Below are positions 15,726 through 24,621 of a stretch of DNA of 64,000 nt, in pieces; position 1 is the stretch's first letter; each line of letters opens with the position of its first letter. The stretch comes from Aquisalinus luteolus (GTDB lineage: Bacteria; Pseudomonadota; Alphaproteobacteria; Caulobacterales; Parvularculaceae). Under the pieces are notes generated by a model. That model did not search any database, was not told the origin of the DNA, and saw nothing but the letters and a program-made list of their open reading frames with translations. The stretch lies in NCBI RefSeq assembly GCF_009712425.2, contig NZ_VCJR02000001.1, forward strand, positions 1,430,001-1,494,000, read 5' to 3'. The position numbers and the translations under genes were made by a program.

Positions 15726-16034
15726 TCAATGTGTCCAGGGCTTGCGGCGACGGGCGCTGAAATTGTCGGAATAGGCCTTGATGACAGGCTTGCCGCCATG
15801 GGGCTCTGAAACCTTGTGAGGGATGCCATGCTCTGTCGCATAGGCGACAGCGGCTTCCTTGCTGTCGAATTTAAGGCGGACCTGATTGGATTTCATGTCA
15901 TCGGACGAGATCCAGCCCATCAGGGGATCGACACGGCGCGCGGCGCTTTGTTCGAACTCCAGGACCCAGCTTCTGGTCTTGCCCTTGCCGGACTGCATGG
16001 CGGTCTTTGCCGGTTGATAGATGCGCGCGAACAT
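15726..16034 (-). CDS. NADH dehydrogenase accessory subunit (ETC complex I, NDUFS4-like)
   Basis: A 102-aa protein of the ETC complex I conserved-region family (NDUFS4/NDUFA4-like, 18-kDa subunit), an accessory subunit of NADH:quinone oxidoreductase largely restricted to alphaproteobacteria and mitochondria. Features seen are ARIYQPAKTAMQSGKGKTRSWVLEF, then DPLMGWISSDDMKSNQVRLKF, SKEAAVAYATEHGI and the C-terminal NFSARRRKPWTH. I chose ATG 16034 (MFARIYQP) because GAGGG precedes it and the family starts there. It lies between tRNA-Pro and tRNA-Arg, all on the minus strand. Confidence 0.92.
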   Translation of the reverse strand: MFARIYQPAKTAMQSGKGKTRSWVLEFEQSAARRVDPLMGWISSDDMKSNQVRLKFDSKEAAVAYATEHGIPHKVSEPHGGKPVIKAYSDNFSARRRKPWTH

Positions 16035-16075
16035 AAAACCCTCTTGATTGCAGTATCCTGCCATATTGGCTTCGA

Positions 16076-16152
16076 TGGTCGGGGCGGCAAGATTCGAACT
16101 TGCGACCCTCTGTTCCCAAAACAGATGCGCTACCAGGCTGCGCTACGCCCCG
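16076..16152 (-). tRNA. tRNA-Pro (UGG)
   Basis: A 77-base cloverleaf on the minus strand. The acceptor stem CGGGGCG pairs with CGCCCCG. The anticodon stem TCTGT/ACAGA closes loop TTTGGGA, giving anticodon TGG. The T-arm is GCAAGTTCGAATCTTGC. The discriminator is A and CCA is encoded. It lies about 40 bases upstream of the complex I subunit gene. Confidence 0.95.
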
Positions 16153-16430
16153 TCTCAACGAAATCAATATGTTAGCTGCACCGATGAAGCATAAAGAAAC
16201 ACTGTCACCGGAGCGACCACTGCCTATAGGGATTGTTCTCGAATTTCAAGCAAAACAACACGTCAGTGAAGACAGGTGTGCGAAGAAAAATATCGATGCG
16301 AAACCTTATTTTGCTCATGAAATAAAATCGCGCCAGATGGTGCATTGCGGCATTTTCTGTGGTTTTGTATGGCTGGGGAGGCAGGAATGGGCTTGGGCGC
16401 CTTGCCTGTCAGTTATGAGGAATTGTCTCG

Positions 16431-17039
16431 ATGCTACTGTTTCGCATCGCCACTGTGTTTTTGCTTTCGCTTGCCAATTTGCTGACAGCCGTTCTTGGCC
16501 TGGCCTTGCCGGTGCTCGCCCTTTTGCTGGCCCAGCTATGGCTGCCGCTTGAGCTTCGCGACTGGCCGTTCATCCGAGACGTCGCCGGGCTGATCGAAAG
16601 CCACAGCCTCACAAGCAGCACGAGCGGTATCGCTGCCATGGTCTTGATGATCTGGATCGCGTTCGGTGCCCTGTTCCTGAAATACCAACTACACGCCGAC
16701 CGACGGGTTCTGGCCGCGAGCCGGGATCATCAGAGCGCTGTGGATGCCAACTTGCGCAGCATACCGGACATCTTGTTCCAGACAGTATTCCTGCTGGCCC
16801 TCGGTCCGTTGGTCCTGATAGTCAGGACGTTCCAGCAGCCCACCTATGCCTATGTATCGAGGGCGAGACATTATCGCGACAAGCTGTTTTACACGGCGGG
16901 GCGGCAGTCTGATCTGGACCCTCAGGCAAGGATCGTGTTTGACAGCAAATCCTACCTGCTGGCACAACTTCTCGAACTGCTGTTCTGGGGCGGCGTGTTT
17001 TATCTATTGCTGTTCGAAAACAACATCGTGACCTTATAG
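16431..17039 (+). CDS. Integral membrane protein, function unknown
   Basis: A 202-aa protein with four predicted membrane segments: about residues 5-38 (long, [17 protein letters not shown] onward), 66-86 ([16 protein letters not shown]), 112-130 ([18 protein letters not shown]) and 180-197 ([16 protein letters not shown]). The ATG follows GAGGAATTGTCTCG. No family is recognised. About 280 bases upstream, back to tRNA-Pro, contain no gene that I can support. It is convergent with the lipoprotein gene, with 5 bases between. Confidence 0.65.
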   Translation: MLLFRIATVFLLSLANLLTAVLGLALPVLALLLAQLWLPLELRDWPFIRDVAGLIESHSLTSSTSGIAAMVLMIWIAFGALFLKYQLHADRRVLAASRDHQSAVDANLRSIPDILFQTVFLLALGPLVLIVRTFQQPTYAYVSRARHYRDKLFYTAGRQSDLDPQARIVFDSKSYLLAQLLELLFWGGVFYLLLFENNIVTL

Positions 17040-17044
17040 AAATT

Positions 17045-17383
17045 CTAGAGATCAGGCAGGGCGCCTTCCTCGACACTGGTGGTCGGTGCGACCAGTTCCA
17101 GCTCGACCAGCAGCTCGCCCGGATTGTTCCCATACAGCGTATAGGTGATGGGCTTATAGCCGGCCTTGGCGATGGTCATCTTCATCTGGAACGTGACATT
17201 GACCGGGCAGGGTGTCTCGCACGTATCGCCACCGGTAAAGGTCAGCGTGGCGCCGCTGGGCACCGTGACAACGAGCAGATAGGGATAGGTCTTCTCGGTC
17301 GCCTTTTCAGGCACCGGCGTCGTGCAGGATGACATGGCAAGACCGGCAATTATCAATACCAACATGTACCGCATGAAGATCAT
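17045..17383 (-). CDS. PEGA-like lipoprotein
   Basis: A 112-aa predicted outer-membrane or periplasmic lipoprotein. The signal peptide ends in the lipobox LAMSSC (Cys at about residue 20). The mature part resembles a PEGA domain (VPSGATLTFTGG, TPCPVNVTF, AKAGYKPITYTLYG). Its ATG overlaps the stop of the metC-like gene (ATGA), so it is the last gene of the cysK-GNAT-metC unit. PEGA domains are often surface or cell-wall related; no link to sulfur metabolism is evident. Confidence 0.7.
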   Translation of the reverse strand: MIFMRYMLVLIIAGLAMSSCTTPVPEKATEKTYPYLLVVTVPSGATLTFTGGDTCETPCPVNVTFQMKMTIAKAGYKPITYTLYGNNPGELLVELELVAPTTSVEEGALPDL

Positions 17384-18576
17384 CCTTGTTTTCCTGCAGC
17401 GTCAAAAGCTGCAAATGCCTGTTCCAGATCCATTATAAGGTCATCGGCGGATTCAAGGCCAGCGTGAATACGCATCAGCGGTCCTCTTTCGGGGCCGGGC
17501 TCTGGCCGGGGCGAGACCGTGCGGTATTTGTGAACCGGCACGGGGATGCACAGGCTCTCGAAACCGCCCCAGCTATAGCCCATGCCGAAATGCTCCAGGG
17601 CATTGCAGAAGGCGGTGAGTTGTTTGTCCGAACAAGGCGGCAGCTCGAACCCGAAAAGACCGGTGGCACCGGTGAAATCGCGCTTCCACAGCTCATGATC
17701 CGGATGGCTCTCCAGCGCCGGATGCAGGACGCAGACAACATCGTCGCGCGCTTCCAGCCAGCGGGCAAGGGCGATGCCATTTGACTGATGCACGGGCAGG
17801 CGTGCGGCCAGTGTTCTCAGTCCCCGATGGGCAAGCCAGACATCATCAGCGGATACGTTCGATCCGATCTGGCGCAGGCAATTGGCAACCTTACGCTCCG
17901 CCGACGGATCATTCATGGCAATAGTACCGAGCAGGCAATCCGAATGCCCGCCGATATATTTCGTTGCTGCCTGAATGCTGACCGTTGCACCATGATCGAG
18001 CGGCTTGAAATAGACGCCGGCGGACCAGGTATTGTCGACGAGTAGGGGCACGCCTGCCTGCTTTGCGGCAGAGCCGAGTGCGGGAATGTCCTGAATTTCA
18101 AATGTCAGCGAGCCAGGGCTTTCGGCAAGGATCGCCGCCGTGTTCTCACGGATCAGCCCGGCAATATCGCTGCCGATATGCGGATCATAATATTCCGTCT
18201 CGACCTGCATGCGCTTCAGGAACCGGTCGCAATAACCGCGGACAGGGTCATAGGCGCTGTCGGTGACGAGGATATGGCTGCCGGGTTGAGCGAAGGCGAG
18301 AAGGGAGAGCGTCACCGCCGCGAGGCCGGACGGCGCTAGATAGACATGTTCGGCGGCTTCCAGCTCGCCGATCGAGGCTTCGAACGCCCTGTGGGTGCGG
18401 GTGCCGAAACGACCATAGAAGAATTCCCGCTCGGTCGCGGTGAAGTCCTCATAGGTCGGAAACAGGATAGTCGAGGCACGCTCTGGCGGATGTGTCACCG
18501 GATGGGACGGGCGCTCTTTTGGCCTGCCACTGGATACAAGCCGCGTCGCTTCATCCTTCTTCTTGCCGTCTGCCAT
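17380..18576 (-). CDS. metC: Cystathionine beta-lyase-like PLP enzyme
   Basis: Cys/Met-metabolism PLP-dependent enzyme (398 aa), most like cystathionine beta-lyase, which cleaves cystathionine to homocysteine. Visible features are YGRFGTRTHRAFEASIGELE, the cofactor region APSGLAAVTLSLLA, LVDNTWSAGVYFKPLDHGA and the PLP-binding Lys in QAATKYIGGHSDCLLG. The C-terminal GMGYSWGGFESLCIP is characteristic of the lyase subgroup. I place the start at ATG 18576, which overlaps the stop of the upstream GNAT gene (TGATG). A related gamma-family enzyme cannot be excluded, but context with cysK fits. Confidence 0.87.
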   Translation of the reverse strand: MADGKKKDEATRLVSSGRPKERPSHPVTHPPERASTILFPTYEDFTATEREFFYGRFGTRTHRAFEASIGELEAAEHVYLAPSGLAAVTLSLLAFAQPGSHILVTDSAYDPVRGYCDRFLKRMQVETEYYDPHIGSDIAGLIRENTAAILAESPGSLTFEIQDIPALGSAAKQAGVPLLVDNTWSAGVYFKPLDHGATVSIQAATKYIGGHSDCLLGTIAMNDPSAERKVANCLRQIGSNVSADDVWLAHRGLRTLAARLPVHQSNGIALARWLEARDDVVCVLHPALESHPDHELWKRDFTGATGLFGFELPPCSDKQLTAFCNALEHFGMGYSWGGFESLCIPVPVHKYRTVSPRPEPGPERGPLMRIHAGLESADDLIMDLEQAFAAFDAAGKQG

Positions 18577-19124
18577 CAGCCACGCCACTCGATCACGCCA
18601 CGCCCTGTACTATACGGCGTGAAACCGAATTTCTGGTACAGGGGCAGGGCGGCGGGATGGTCTGCCGTACACGTCTCGATCAGCACCTCGCGCGGGTTCA
18701 ACGACCAGGCAAGATCGACAATATTATGAAAGAACCACCGGCCGATGCCGAGGCGGTGTACCTCCGGCATCAGGCCGAGAAACTTGATTTCAACATCGCC
18801 TTTCGGATGTTCAGACGGGCGAGCATCGATCTCGCCGAACCCGCATGGCACGCCCTTGTAGTAGGGTACATAGATATAGACGTCCGGATCGCTAACGATG
18901 GCAGCGAGGCGGGTGTCTGACATGTAGCGCCGGCTTACCCATTTATGCGGCTCACCAACGCGGTTGAACAGGTAACGATAGAAATGGACCGGCGGCTCTT
19001 CAGCCCGCATCAGCGCCGTAATCCCCAGCGGGCGTGGCGGCGCCTGCCGGGCTGGGCGCTGCTGTTGCCGCAGATAGGTGATCTGGACACTGAGCGTTTC
19101 ACTATTGGTATTGAGTGCGTCCAC
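18576..19124 (-). CDS. GNAT-family N-acetyltransferase
   Basis: A 182-aa acetyltransferase of the GNAT fold. The acetyl-CoA binding region is EIKFLGLMPEVHRLGIGRWFFHNIV (about residues 113-137), with the pyrophosphate-binding loop HRLGIGRW in place of the usual Q/R-x-x-G-x-G/A. The C-terminus NPREVLIETCTADHPAALPLYQKFGFTPY is the typical last motif. The likely start is GTG 19124, preceded by GGGGAAA. It lies 26 bases after cysK and overlaps metC, so it probably acts near sulfur amino acid metabolism, but the substrate is unknown. Confidence 0.85.
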   Translation of the reverse strand: MDALNTNSETLSVQITYLRQQQRPARQAPPRPLGITALMRAEEPPVHFYRYLFNRVGEPHKWVSRRYMSDTRLAAIVSDPDVYIYVPYYKGVPCGFGEIDARPSEHPKGDVEIKFLGLMPEVHRLGIGRWFFHNIVDLAWSLNPREVLIETCTADHPAALPLYQKFGFTPYSTGRGVIEWRG

Positions 19125-19150
19125 TTTATGCGTTTCCCCGGCGCGTCACC

Positions 19151-20152
19151 TTATCTCGTCCAAGGCGGCGTCGGCAGGCCTTTCGACTTCAGATAGTCCG
19201 GATTGTATAGCGTGGATTGGTAGCGGTTGCCATAGTCGCACAGCACCGTGACGATCGTATGCCCCGGGCCCATATCCTTTGCCTGTTTCACCGCGCCGGC
19301 AATATTGATCCCGGCCGAGCCGCCAAGGCACATGCCTTCTTCCTCGATCAGGCGATAAAGAATCTGCAACGCTTCCTCGTCACTGGCGCGATAGGCCTCG
19401 TCGATTTCCACATCTTCCAGATTGGCGGTGACACGACCCTGGCCGATGCCCTCGGTGATCGAGCCGCCCTCGCTTTCCAGCTCGCCGGTCTTGACCCAGC
19501 TATAGAGTTTCGCGCCGAACGGGTCGGTCAGCGCAATCTTTACATCCTTGTTGTGCGCTTTCAGTGCCTGGCTGACACCGCCAAGCGTGCCGCCGGAGCC
19601 GACCGCGCAGGTAAAACCATCGACCTTGCCATCCGTCTGTGTCCAGATTTCCTCGCCTGTGGTTTTCCGGTGAATCTCACGATTGGCGATATTATCGAAC
19701 TGGTTTGCCCAGATTGCCCCCTGCGGATGGGTCTTGGCAGCCTCTTCGGCCAGCCTGCGGGAGTAATGGACGTAATTGTTCTGGTCGGCGTAAGGCACGG
19801 CATCGACTTCGATCAGCTCCCCGCCGAGCAGGCGCACGGCCTGTTTTTTCTCCTCGCTCTGGGTGCGCGGCATGACGATGCGGACCTTGTAGCCAAGTGC
19901 CGCGCCGACCATGCACAGCCCGATCCCGGTATTGCCGGCTGTGCCTTCCACAATCATGCCGCCTGGTTTGAGCACGCCCTTCGCCTCTGCGTCACGAATG
20001 ATGCCGAGCGCCGCGCGGTCTTTCACAGACTGGCCAGGATTGAGGAACTCTGCCTTGCCAAGGATAGTGCAGCCGGTCTCTTCGGAAGCGCGTTTCAGCT
20101 TGATGAGCGGCGTATTGCCGATGGCGCCGAGCACCGAGTCTAGAATTGTCAT
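19151..20152 (-). CDS. cysK: Cysteine synthase A
   Basis: O-acetylserine sulfhydrylase, PLP-dependent, forming cysteine from O-acetylserine and sulfide (333 aa). The N-terminal IGNTPLIKL, the PLP-Lys motif AEFLNPGQSVKDRAA, the substrate loop EGTAGNTGIGL and the glycine loop AVGSGGTLGG are all present. ATG 20152 is chosen because AGGAGTAAGACAG precedes it. It is the first gene of a four-gene unit with GNAT, metC-like and lipoprotein genes, and is divergent from the Fe-S photolyase. A cystathionine beta-synthase activity is possible in this family. Confidence 0.94.
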   Translation of the reverse strand: MTILDSVLGAIGNTPLIKLKRASEETGCTILGKAEFLNPGQSVKDRAALGIIRDAEAKGVLKPGGMIVEGTAGNTGIGLCMVGAALGYKVRIVMPRTQSEEKKQAVRLLGGELIEVDAVPYADQNNYVHYSRRLAEEAAKTHPQGAIWANQFDNIANREIHRKTTGEEIWTQTDGKVDGFTCAVGSGGTLGGVSQALKAHNKDVKIALTDPFGAKLYSWVKTGELESEGGSITEGIGQGRVTANLEDVEIDEAYRASDEEALQILYRLIEEEGMCLGGSAGINIAGAVKQAKDMGPGHTIVTVLCDYGNRYQSTLYNPDYLKSKGLPTPPWTR

Positions 20153-20262
20153 CTGTCTTACTCCTGTCCGATGAAAGTAGACCTCGTCACCCGTCGCTTC
20201 AAGCAAACATGCTCGCCGGATTATCGAGGAATTCTATGTTGATGCGCAGGAGGGCTAACCCG

Positions 20263-21780
20263 ATGGCTAAACTGCGCCTGATCCTCGGTGATCAGTTGAA
20301 TACGAAGATTTCCAGCCTGTCTGACGTGGTAGAGGGCGACCTGATCCTGATGGCGGAGGTCTGGGACGAAGCGACCTATGTGCGCCATCACAAGCAGAAG
20401 ATCGCCTTCCTGTTCTCTGCCATGCGTCACTTCGCGGCCCAGCTGGAAGATGACGGTTACAATGTCTGCTACGTCAAACTGGACGATGAGGACAATACCG
20501 GCTCTCTGTTCGGCGAGGTCAAGCGCGCGCTGGAGGATTTCGATGCCGACGGGATCGTGACGACCGAATGCGGCGAGTGGCGGCTGGCGTCGGATATCAA
20601 GCACTGGGAAGAAAAGCTGGGCCTGCCTGTCGACATCCGTGAGGATGACCGTTTCGTTTCGACACTGAAGGAATTCCGTGACTGGGCAGAGGACCGCAAG
20701 AGCCTGCGCATGGAATTCTTTTATCGCGAGATGCGCCGCAAGACTGGCCTGCTCATGAATGGCGACGACCCTGAAGGCGGGGAGTGGAATTTCGACAGCG
20801 AGAATCGCAAGAGCTTGCCTAAGGGCTATAAGGCTCCCGACCGCAAGTCGGTCCGGCACGACGGTGTAACGAAGGAAGTGCTGAAGCTTGTCGAAGACCG
20901 TTTCAGCGATCATTTCGGCTCGCTTGAAGATTTCCAGTATGGTGTGACACGCGATCAGGCATTGCGCCAGCTCGACAGCTTTATCGAAACCTGCCTGCCA
21001 GATTTTGGCGCCTATCAGGATGCGATGGCGACGGGGGAGGATTACCTCAACCATTCGCTCGTTTCAGCCTATCTCAACGCCGGCCTCCTGCTGCCGATGG
21101 AAATATGCGAGGCCGCGGAAGAGGCCTACAAGGAAGGCCATGCGCCGCTGAATGCCGTTGAAGGTTTCATCCGCCAGATCATCGGTTGGCGGGAATATGT
21201 GCGGGGCCTCTACTGGCTGAAAATGCCGGATTATGCGCAGACGAACTATCTGAATGCCCGGCGCAAGCTGCCTGATTTCTACTGGACCGGCGAGACGGAT
21301 ATGCACTGCATATCGGAAGTTGTGCGCAACACCCATGATCATGCATACGCGCACCATATCCAGCGGCTGATGGTCACCGGCAATTTTGCCCTCCTCGCAG
21401 GCATCAAGCCGAAGGAGATCAATGAGTGGTACCTCATCGTCTATGCCGATGCCTATGAATGGGTGCAGCTGCCCAATACCCATGGCATGGCGATCTTCGC
21501 CGATGGCGGCATGATGGGGTCCAAGCCCTATGCCTCATCCGGCGCATACATCAATCGCATGTCGAACTACTGCAAGTCTTGCAGATACTCGGTCTCGAAG
21601 AAGACCGGCGATGATGCCTGTCCGTTCAGCTATCTGTACTGGGATTTTCTCGACCGCAACGAGAAGAAGCTGCGCAATAACGGACGGATGGGCCTCGTCT
21701 TCAAGAACCTCGACCGCAAGGACAAGGATGAGATGAAGGCGATCCGTGACTCAGCGAAGAAATTCCTCGACACGCTATGA
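20263..21780 (+). CDS. Iron-sulfur bacterial photolyase/cryptochrome (PhrB/CryB type)
   Basis: Cryptochrome/photolyase-related protein of the Fe-S bacterial class (FeS-BCP), which includes Agrobacterium PhrB, a (6-4) photolyase, and Rhodobacter CryB. It is 505 aa from ATG 20263, which follows AGGAGG. Four cysteines match the cluster ligands of PhrB: one in DMHCIS and three in YCKSC and DDAC. Their spacings (88, 3 and 13 residues) equal those of PhrB Cys350/438/441/454 as I recall them. FAD-region motifs include FIRQIIGWREYVRGLYW. Probable role: (6-4) photoproduct repair or blue-light signalling. Divergent from cysK; convergent with cfa with no gap. Confidence 0.93.
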   Translation: MAKLRLILGDQLNTKISSLSDVVEGDLILMAEVWDEATYVRHHKQKIAFLFSAMRHFAAQLEDDGYNVCYVKLDDEDNTGSLFGEVKRALEDFDADGIVTTECGEWRLASDIKHWEEKLGLPVDIREDDRFVSTLKEFRDWAEDRKSLRMEFFYREMRRKTGLLMNGDDPEGGEWNFDSENRKSLPKGYKAPDRKSVRHDGVTKEVLKLVEDRFSDHFGSLEDFQYGVTRDQALRQLDSFIETCLPDFGAYQDAMATGEDYLNHSLVSAYLNAGLLLPMEICEAAEEAYKEGHAPLNAVEGFIRQIIGWREYVRGLYWLKMPDYAQTNYLNARRKLPDFYWTGETDMHCISEVVRNTHDHAYAHHIQRLMVTGNFALLAGIKPKEINEWYLIVYADAYEWVQLPNTHGMAIFADGGMMGSKPYASSGAYINRMSNYCKSCRYSVSKKTGDDACPFSYLYWDFLDRNEKKLRNNGRMGLVFKNLDRKDKDEMKAIRDSAKKFLDTL

Positions 21781-23058
21781 TCAGGCGCGAGCGAGGGTAT
21801 AATGGCTCACATCAGTCGTCCCGGCCCGGAACCCGGCTTCGCAATAGGCGAGGTAGTAGCGCCATAGCTTCTTGAAACGGTCGTCGAAGCCGATAGCCTG
21901 AATATCGTCCCAGGCATGCAGGAAGCTTTCATGCCATGTCTTCAGGGTCTGGGCATAATCCTGACCGAAGGAATGGGTATCTACCAGCGACAGCCCGGCC
22001 TTGCGGCTCTGCTCGGCCATGATCTGTGGGCTTGGCAGCATGCCGCCGGGAAAGACGTATCGCTGTATGAAGTCCGCGGCCTTTTCATAATACGGGTACA
22101 GATGATCTGCAATAGTGATAACCTGTAGTCCGGCAAGCCCACCGTGTTTCAGGTTTTCGCGAACCTTGCCGAAATAGGTCGGCCAGTACTCCTTGCCAAC
22201 AGCCTCGAACATCTCGATGGAGGCGATCTTGTCGAAAGAGCCTTTCACGTCACGATAGTCCTGCAGGCGGATTTCGACCTTGTCGTTCAGACCTTCGCGC
22301 TGCATGCGTTCACAGGCGTAATTATACTGCTCAGGCGAGATGGTCACACCGGTCACGCGCGCGCCGACTTCGCGAGCAGCGAACTCGGCAAAGCCACCCC
22401 AGCCAGACCCGATTTCCAGCACCGTCTCGTTCGTCTTCAGATCGATCTTGCGGGCGAGGGCGGCATATTTCTCCGTCTGCGCCTGATCCAGCGGCTGGTC
22501 CGGCTGCGAATACAATGCCGACGAATAAGTCATGCTCGGGTCGAGCCATTTCTCGTAGAACGCATTGCCCAAATCGTAATGGGCCATGATGTTGCGTTTG
22601 GAGCCTTCTTTCGTGTTCTTGTTGACCGCATGAAGAACATTATTGACGGTCCTCACCACAGGGTTTGCCGCCAGCTCTTTCTGCATGCCGTCTACATTCT
22701 GTGCCATGACATAAAGCGTCTGGGCGAGGTCAGGGGAGTCCCACTGGTCGGCCTCGTAGCTTTCATAGAAACCGATAGCGCCGCCCAAAAGGGAACGCCG
22801 AGCGACCGCATAATTGCGAATCAGGAAGGTCGCCGTCTCTTCGGAATGGTTGCCGGAATCGAATTTCACCACGCGGCCATCGGGCAGGTGGCATACAATG
22901 CTGCCATAGCTCAGACGGTCGAAGACATTGGCCATAAGGCGAAAAAACACCGGCGTCCCGCGCAATGCCACGTCGCGCGTTTCCGGCGTGATGATCATCG
23001 CGTTGTCGTTGGCATCCGGGGCCCGGTCAATGGCCGATGCAGCGGTCTCGAATGTCAT
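21781..23058 (-). CDS. cfa: Cyclopropane-fatty-acyl-phospholipid synthase
   Basis: SAM-dependent methyltransferase that converts unsaturated acyl chains of membrane phospholipids to cyclopropane rings (425 aa). The SAM-binding motif is TVLEIGSGWGGFAEFAA. The typical upstream segment is HYDLGNAFYEKWLDPSMTYSSALY. The downstream segments FDKIASIEMFEAVGKEYWPTYF and FIQRYVFPGGMLPS are also present. It follows the photolyase gene after 40 bases on the same strand, so the two are probably co-transcribed. In Rhodobacter a cfa-type gene and photolyase genes belong to a singlet-oxygen sigma-E regulon, which gives a context for this pairing. Confidence 0.95.
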   Translation of the reverse strand: MTFETAASAIDRAPDANDNAMIITPETRDVALRGTPVFFRLMANVFDRLSYGSIVCHLPDGRVVKFDSGNHSEETATFLIRNYAVARRSLLGGAIGFYESYEADQWDSPDLAQTLYVMAQNVDGMQKELAANPVVRTVNNVLHAVNKNTKEGSKRNIMAHYDLGNAFYEKWLDPSMTYSSALYSQPDQPLDQAQTEKYAALARKIDLKTNETVLEIGSGWGGFAEFAAREVGARVTGVTISPEQYNYACERMQREGLNDKVEIRLQDYRDVKGSFDKIASIEMFEAVGKEYWPTYFGKVRENLKHGGLAGLQVITIADHLYPYYEKAADFIQRYVFPGGMLPSPQIMAEQSRKAGLSLVDTHSFGQDYAQTLKTWHESFLHAWDDIQAIGFDDRFKKLWRYYLAYCEAGFRAGTTDVSHYTLARA

Positions 23059-23098
23059 GGCTTCCTGTCTTTCTCTCTTTTTGCGTGTACTCTAGGGC

Positions 23099-24541
23099 CT
23101 ATTTTATACTTTGATAAGCATCGAGGGCATCCTGCCGCGCCTGCTTGTGTTCCACGATCGGCTCCGGATAGGTTTTGCCCAGTTCGACACCAGCCTTTTT
23201 CAGGACGTCTTTGGGCGCTTCCCACGGCGTGTGAATGTGCTTGGCCGGCATATCTTTCAGCTCCTCGACATATTTACGGACGTAATCGCCATCGGGATCA
23301 AACTTCTCGCCTTGGGTCATCGGATTGAAGATTCTAAAATAGGGGGCGGCGTCGGCACCGCAGCCGGCGATCCATTGCCACGAAGCCGTGTTATTTGCCT
23401 CGTCGGCATCGACCAGCGTATCCCAGAACCACATCATGCCCTCGCGCCAGTCGAGCAGCAGGTGCTTGACGAGGAAGGAGCCGACGATCATGCGCACGCG
23501 GTTATGCATCCAGCCTTCGCGCCACAGTTGGCGCATACCTGCATCGACAATGGGATAGCCTGTCTGGCCCTTCTGCCAGGCTTCCAGCTTCTTCTTGCTC
23601 TGCTTCCACGGGAAGTCGCGAAACTTCTCCATCAGCTCTTTCTTGTGCATGTCGGGATTGTGGTAGATCAGCGAGTAGGAGAATTCCCGCCACGCGACCT
23701 CGGACAGGAAAACATCGCCCTGTGAATCAGGCACGTCGCCGGCGCTCATCTTGTCGCGCACGATATGCCATATCTGCACCGGGCTTATCTCGCCAAAATG
23801 GAGATGAGGGGAGAGACGACTGGTGCCGTCCCTGTCGGGCCGGTTGCGGTCATCCTTGTAGCTGTCGGCAGGGCCATCCAGGAAATCTCGCAGGGCGTTC
23901 ATCGCGCCTTTTTCGCCGGGTTCCCAGACTTCCTCGAAGCTTTTGGCCCAGTTCGGCTTTGTCGGTAACAGGCCCCAGTCTGACAGTTTGTCGGATTTGG
24001 GATAGCTCGAAGGACCGTCCATCTTGCGAATACCGGTCACCGTGTCGCGCACCTTGCCTTCGGCCTTCAGCGCTTTCCAGAACGGTGTAAAAACACGATA
24101 AGGTCCACCTGATTTCGTCTTGATGTCCCATGGCTCGTAGAGCAAGCGGCCATTACAGCTCGTCACTTTGATATCGTCATCTTCAAGCGACTGTTTCAGC
24201 GCCTTGTCCGCCTCGACCTGCCACTTGGCATAGCGGCGATTCCAGAAGACGTGGTTCGCGCCTACATCATCGATCAGTTTCGGAATGACATCATTCGCGT
24301 CGCCCCGGCGCAGGATCAGTTTCGACCCGGCCTCCTTGATCTGGTTGCCAAGACTATCCAGCGATCGATGCAGCCACCAGTGTGATGCGCCGCCATAGGC
24401 CATGTCACCCGGCGTTTCGTCATCGAGAACGAAGACGGTTACGACCGGCTGGCCGGTCTCGATCGCCGCGCGCAGGGCAGGATTATCATCAAGGCGAAGG
24501 TCCTGACGGAACCAGAACAGGACTGGAGTAGTGGAAGACAT
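23099..24541 (-). CDS. phr: Deoxyribodipyrimidine photolyase (classical cryptochrome/photolyase family)
   Basis: FAD-dependent DNA photolyase that splits pyrimidine dimers with light energy (480 aa). The N-terminal antenna domain begins VLFWFRQDLRLDDNPAL. The FAD domain contains EVAWREFSYSLIYHNPD, GYPIVDAGMRQLW, GWMHNRVRMIVGSFLVKHL and ASWQWIAGCGADAAPYFRIF, all textbook motifs of class I/III enzymes. It lies upstream of cfa on the same strand, and an unrelated Fe-S photolyase is encoded 1.3 kb away. The two enzymes probably cover different lesions. Confidence 0.95.
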   Translation of the reverse strand: MSSTTPVLFWFRQDLRLDDNPALRAAIETGQPVVTVFVLDDETPGDMAYGGASHWWLHRSLDSLGNQIKEAGSKLILRRGDANDVIPKLIDDVGANHVFWNRRYAKWQVEADKALKQSLEDDDIKVTSCNGRLLYEPWDIKTKSGGPYRVFTPFWKALKAEGKVRDTVTGIRKMDGPSSYPKSDKLSDWGLLPTKPNWAKSFEEVWEPGEKGAMNALRDFLDGPADSYKDDRNRPDRDGTSRLSPHLHFGEISPVQIWHIVRDKMSAGDVPDSQGDVFLSEVAWREFSYSLIYHNPDMHKKELMEKFRDFPWKQSKKKLEAWQKGQTGYPIVDAGMRQLWREGWMHNRVRMIVGSFLVKHLLLDWREGMMWFWDTLVDADEANNTASWQWIAGCGADAAPYFRIFNPMTQGEKFDPDGDYVRKYVEELKDMPAKHIHTPWEAPKDVLKKAGVELGKTYPEPIVEHKQARQDALDAYQSIK

Positions 24542-24621
24542 TGATCCCCGGCGATTTTTTCAGCTCAGACCGGAGAAATAGACCGCGTAAACGACGAGGC
24601 CAGTGTGACCACACAGGATCG

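Noticed and set aside
19151-20152. SAM or other sulfur riboswitch before cysK
   Set aside because: The roughly 110 bases shared with the divergent photolyase gene show no conserved riboswitch core that I can recognise.
22144-23328. 394-codon plus-strand ORF opposite cfa
   Set aside because: Shadow frame of cfa and the photolyase end; no recognisable motif and no ribosome site.
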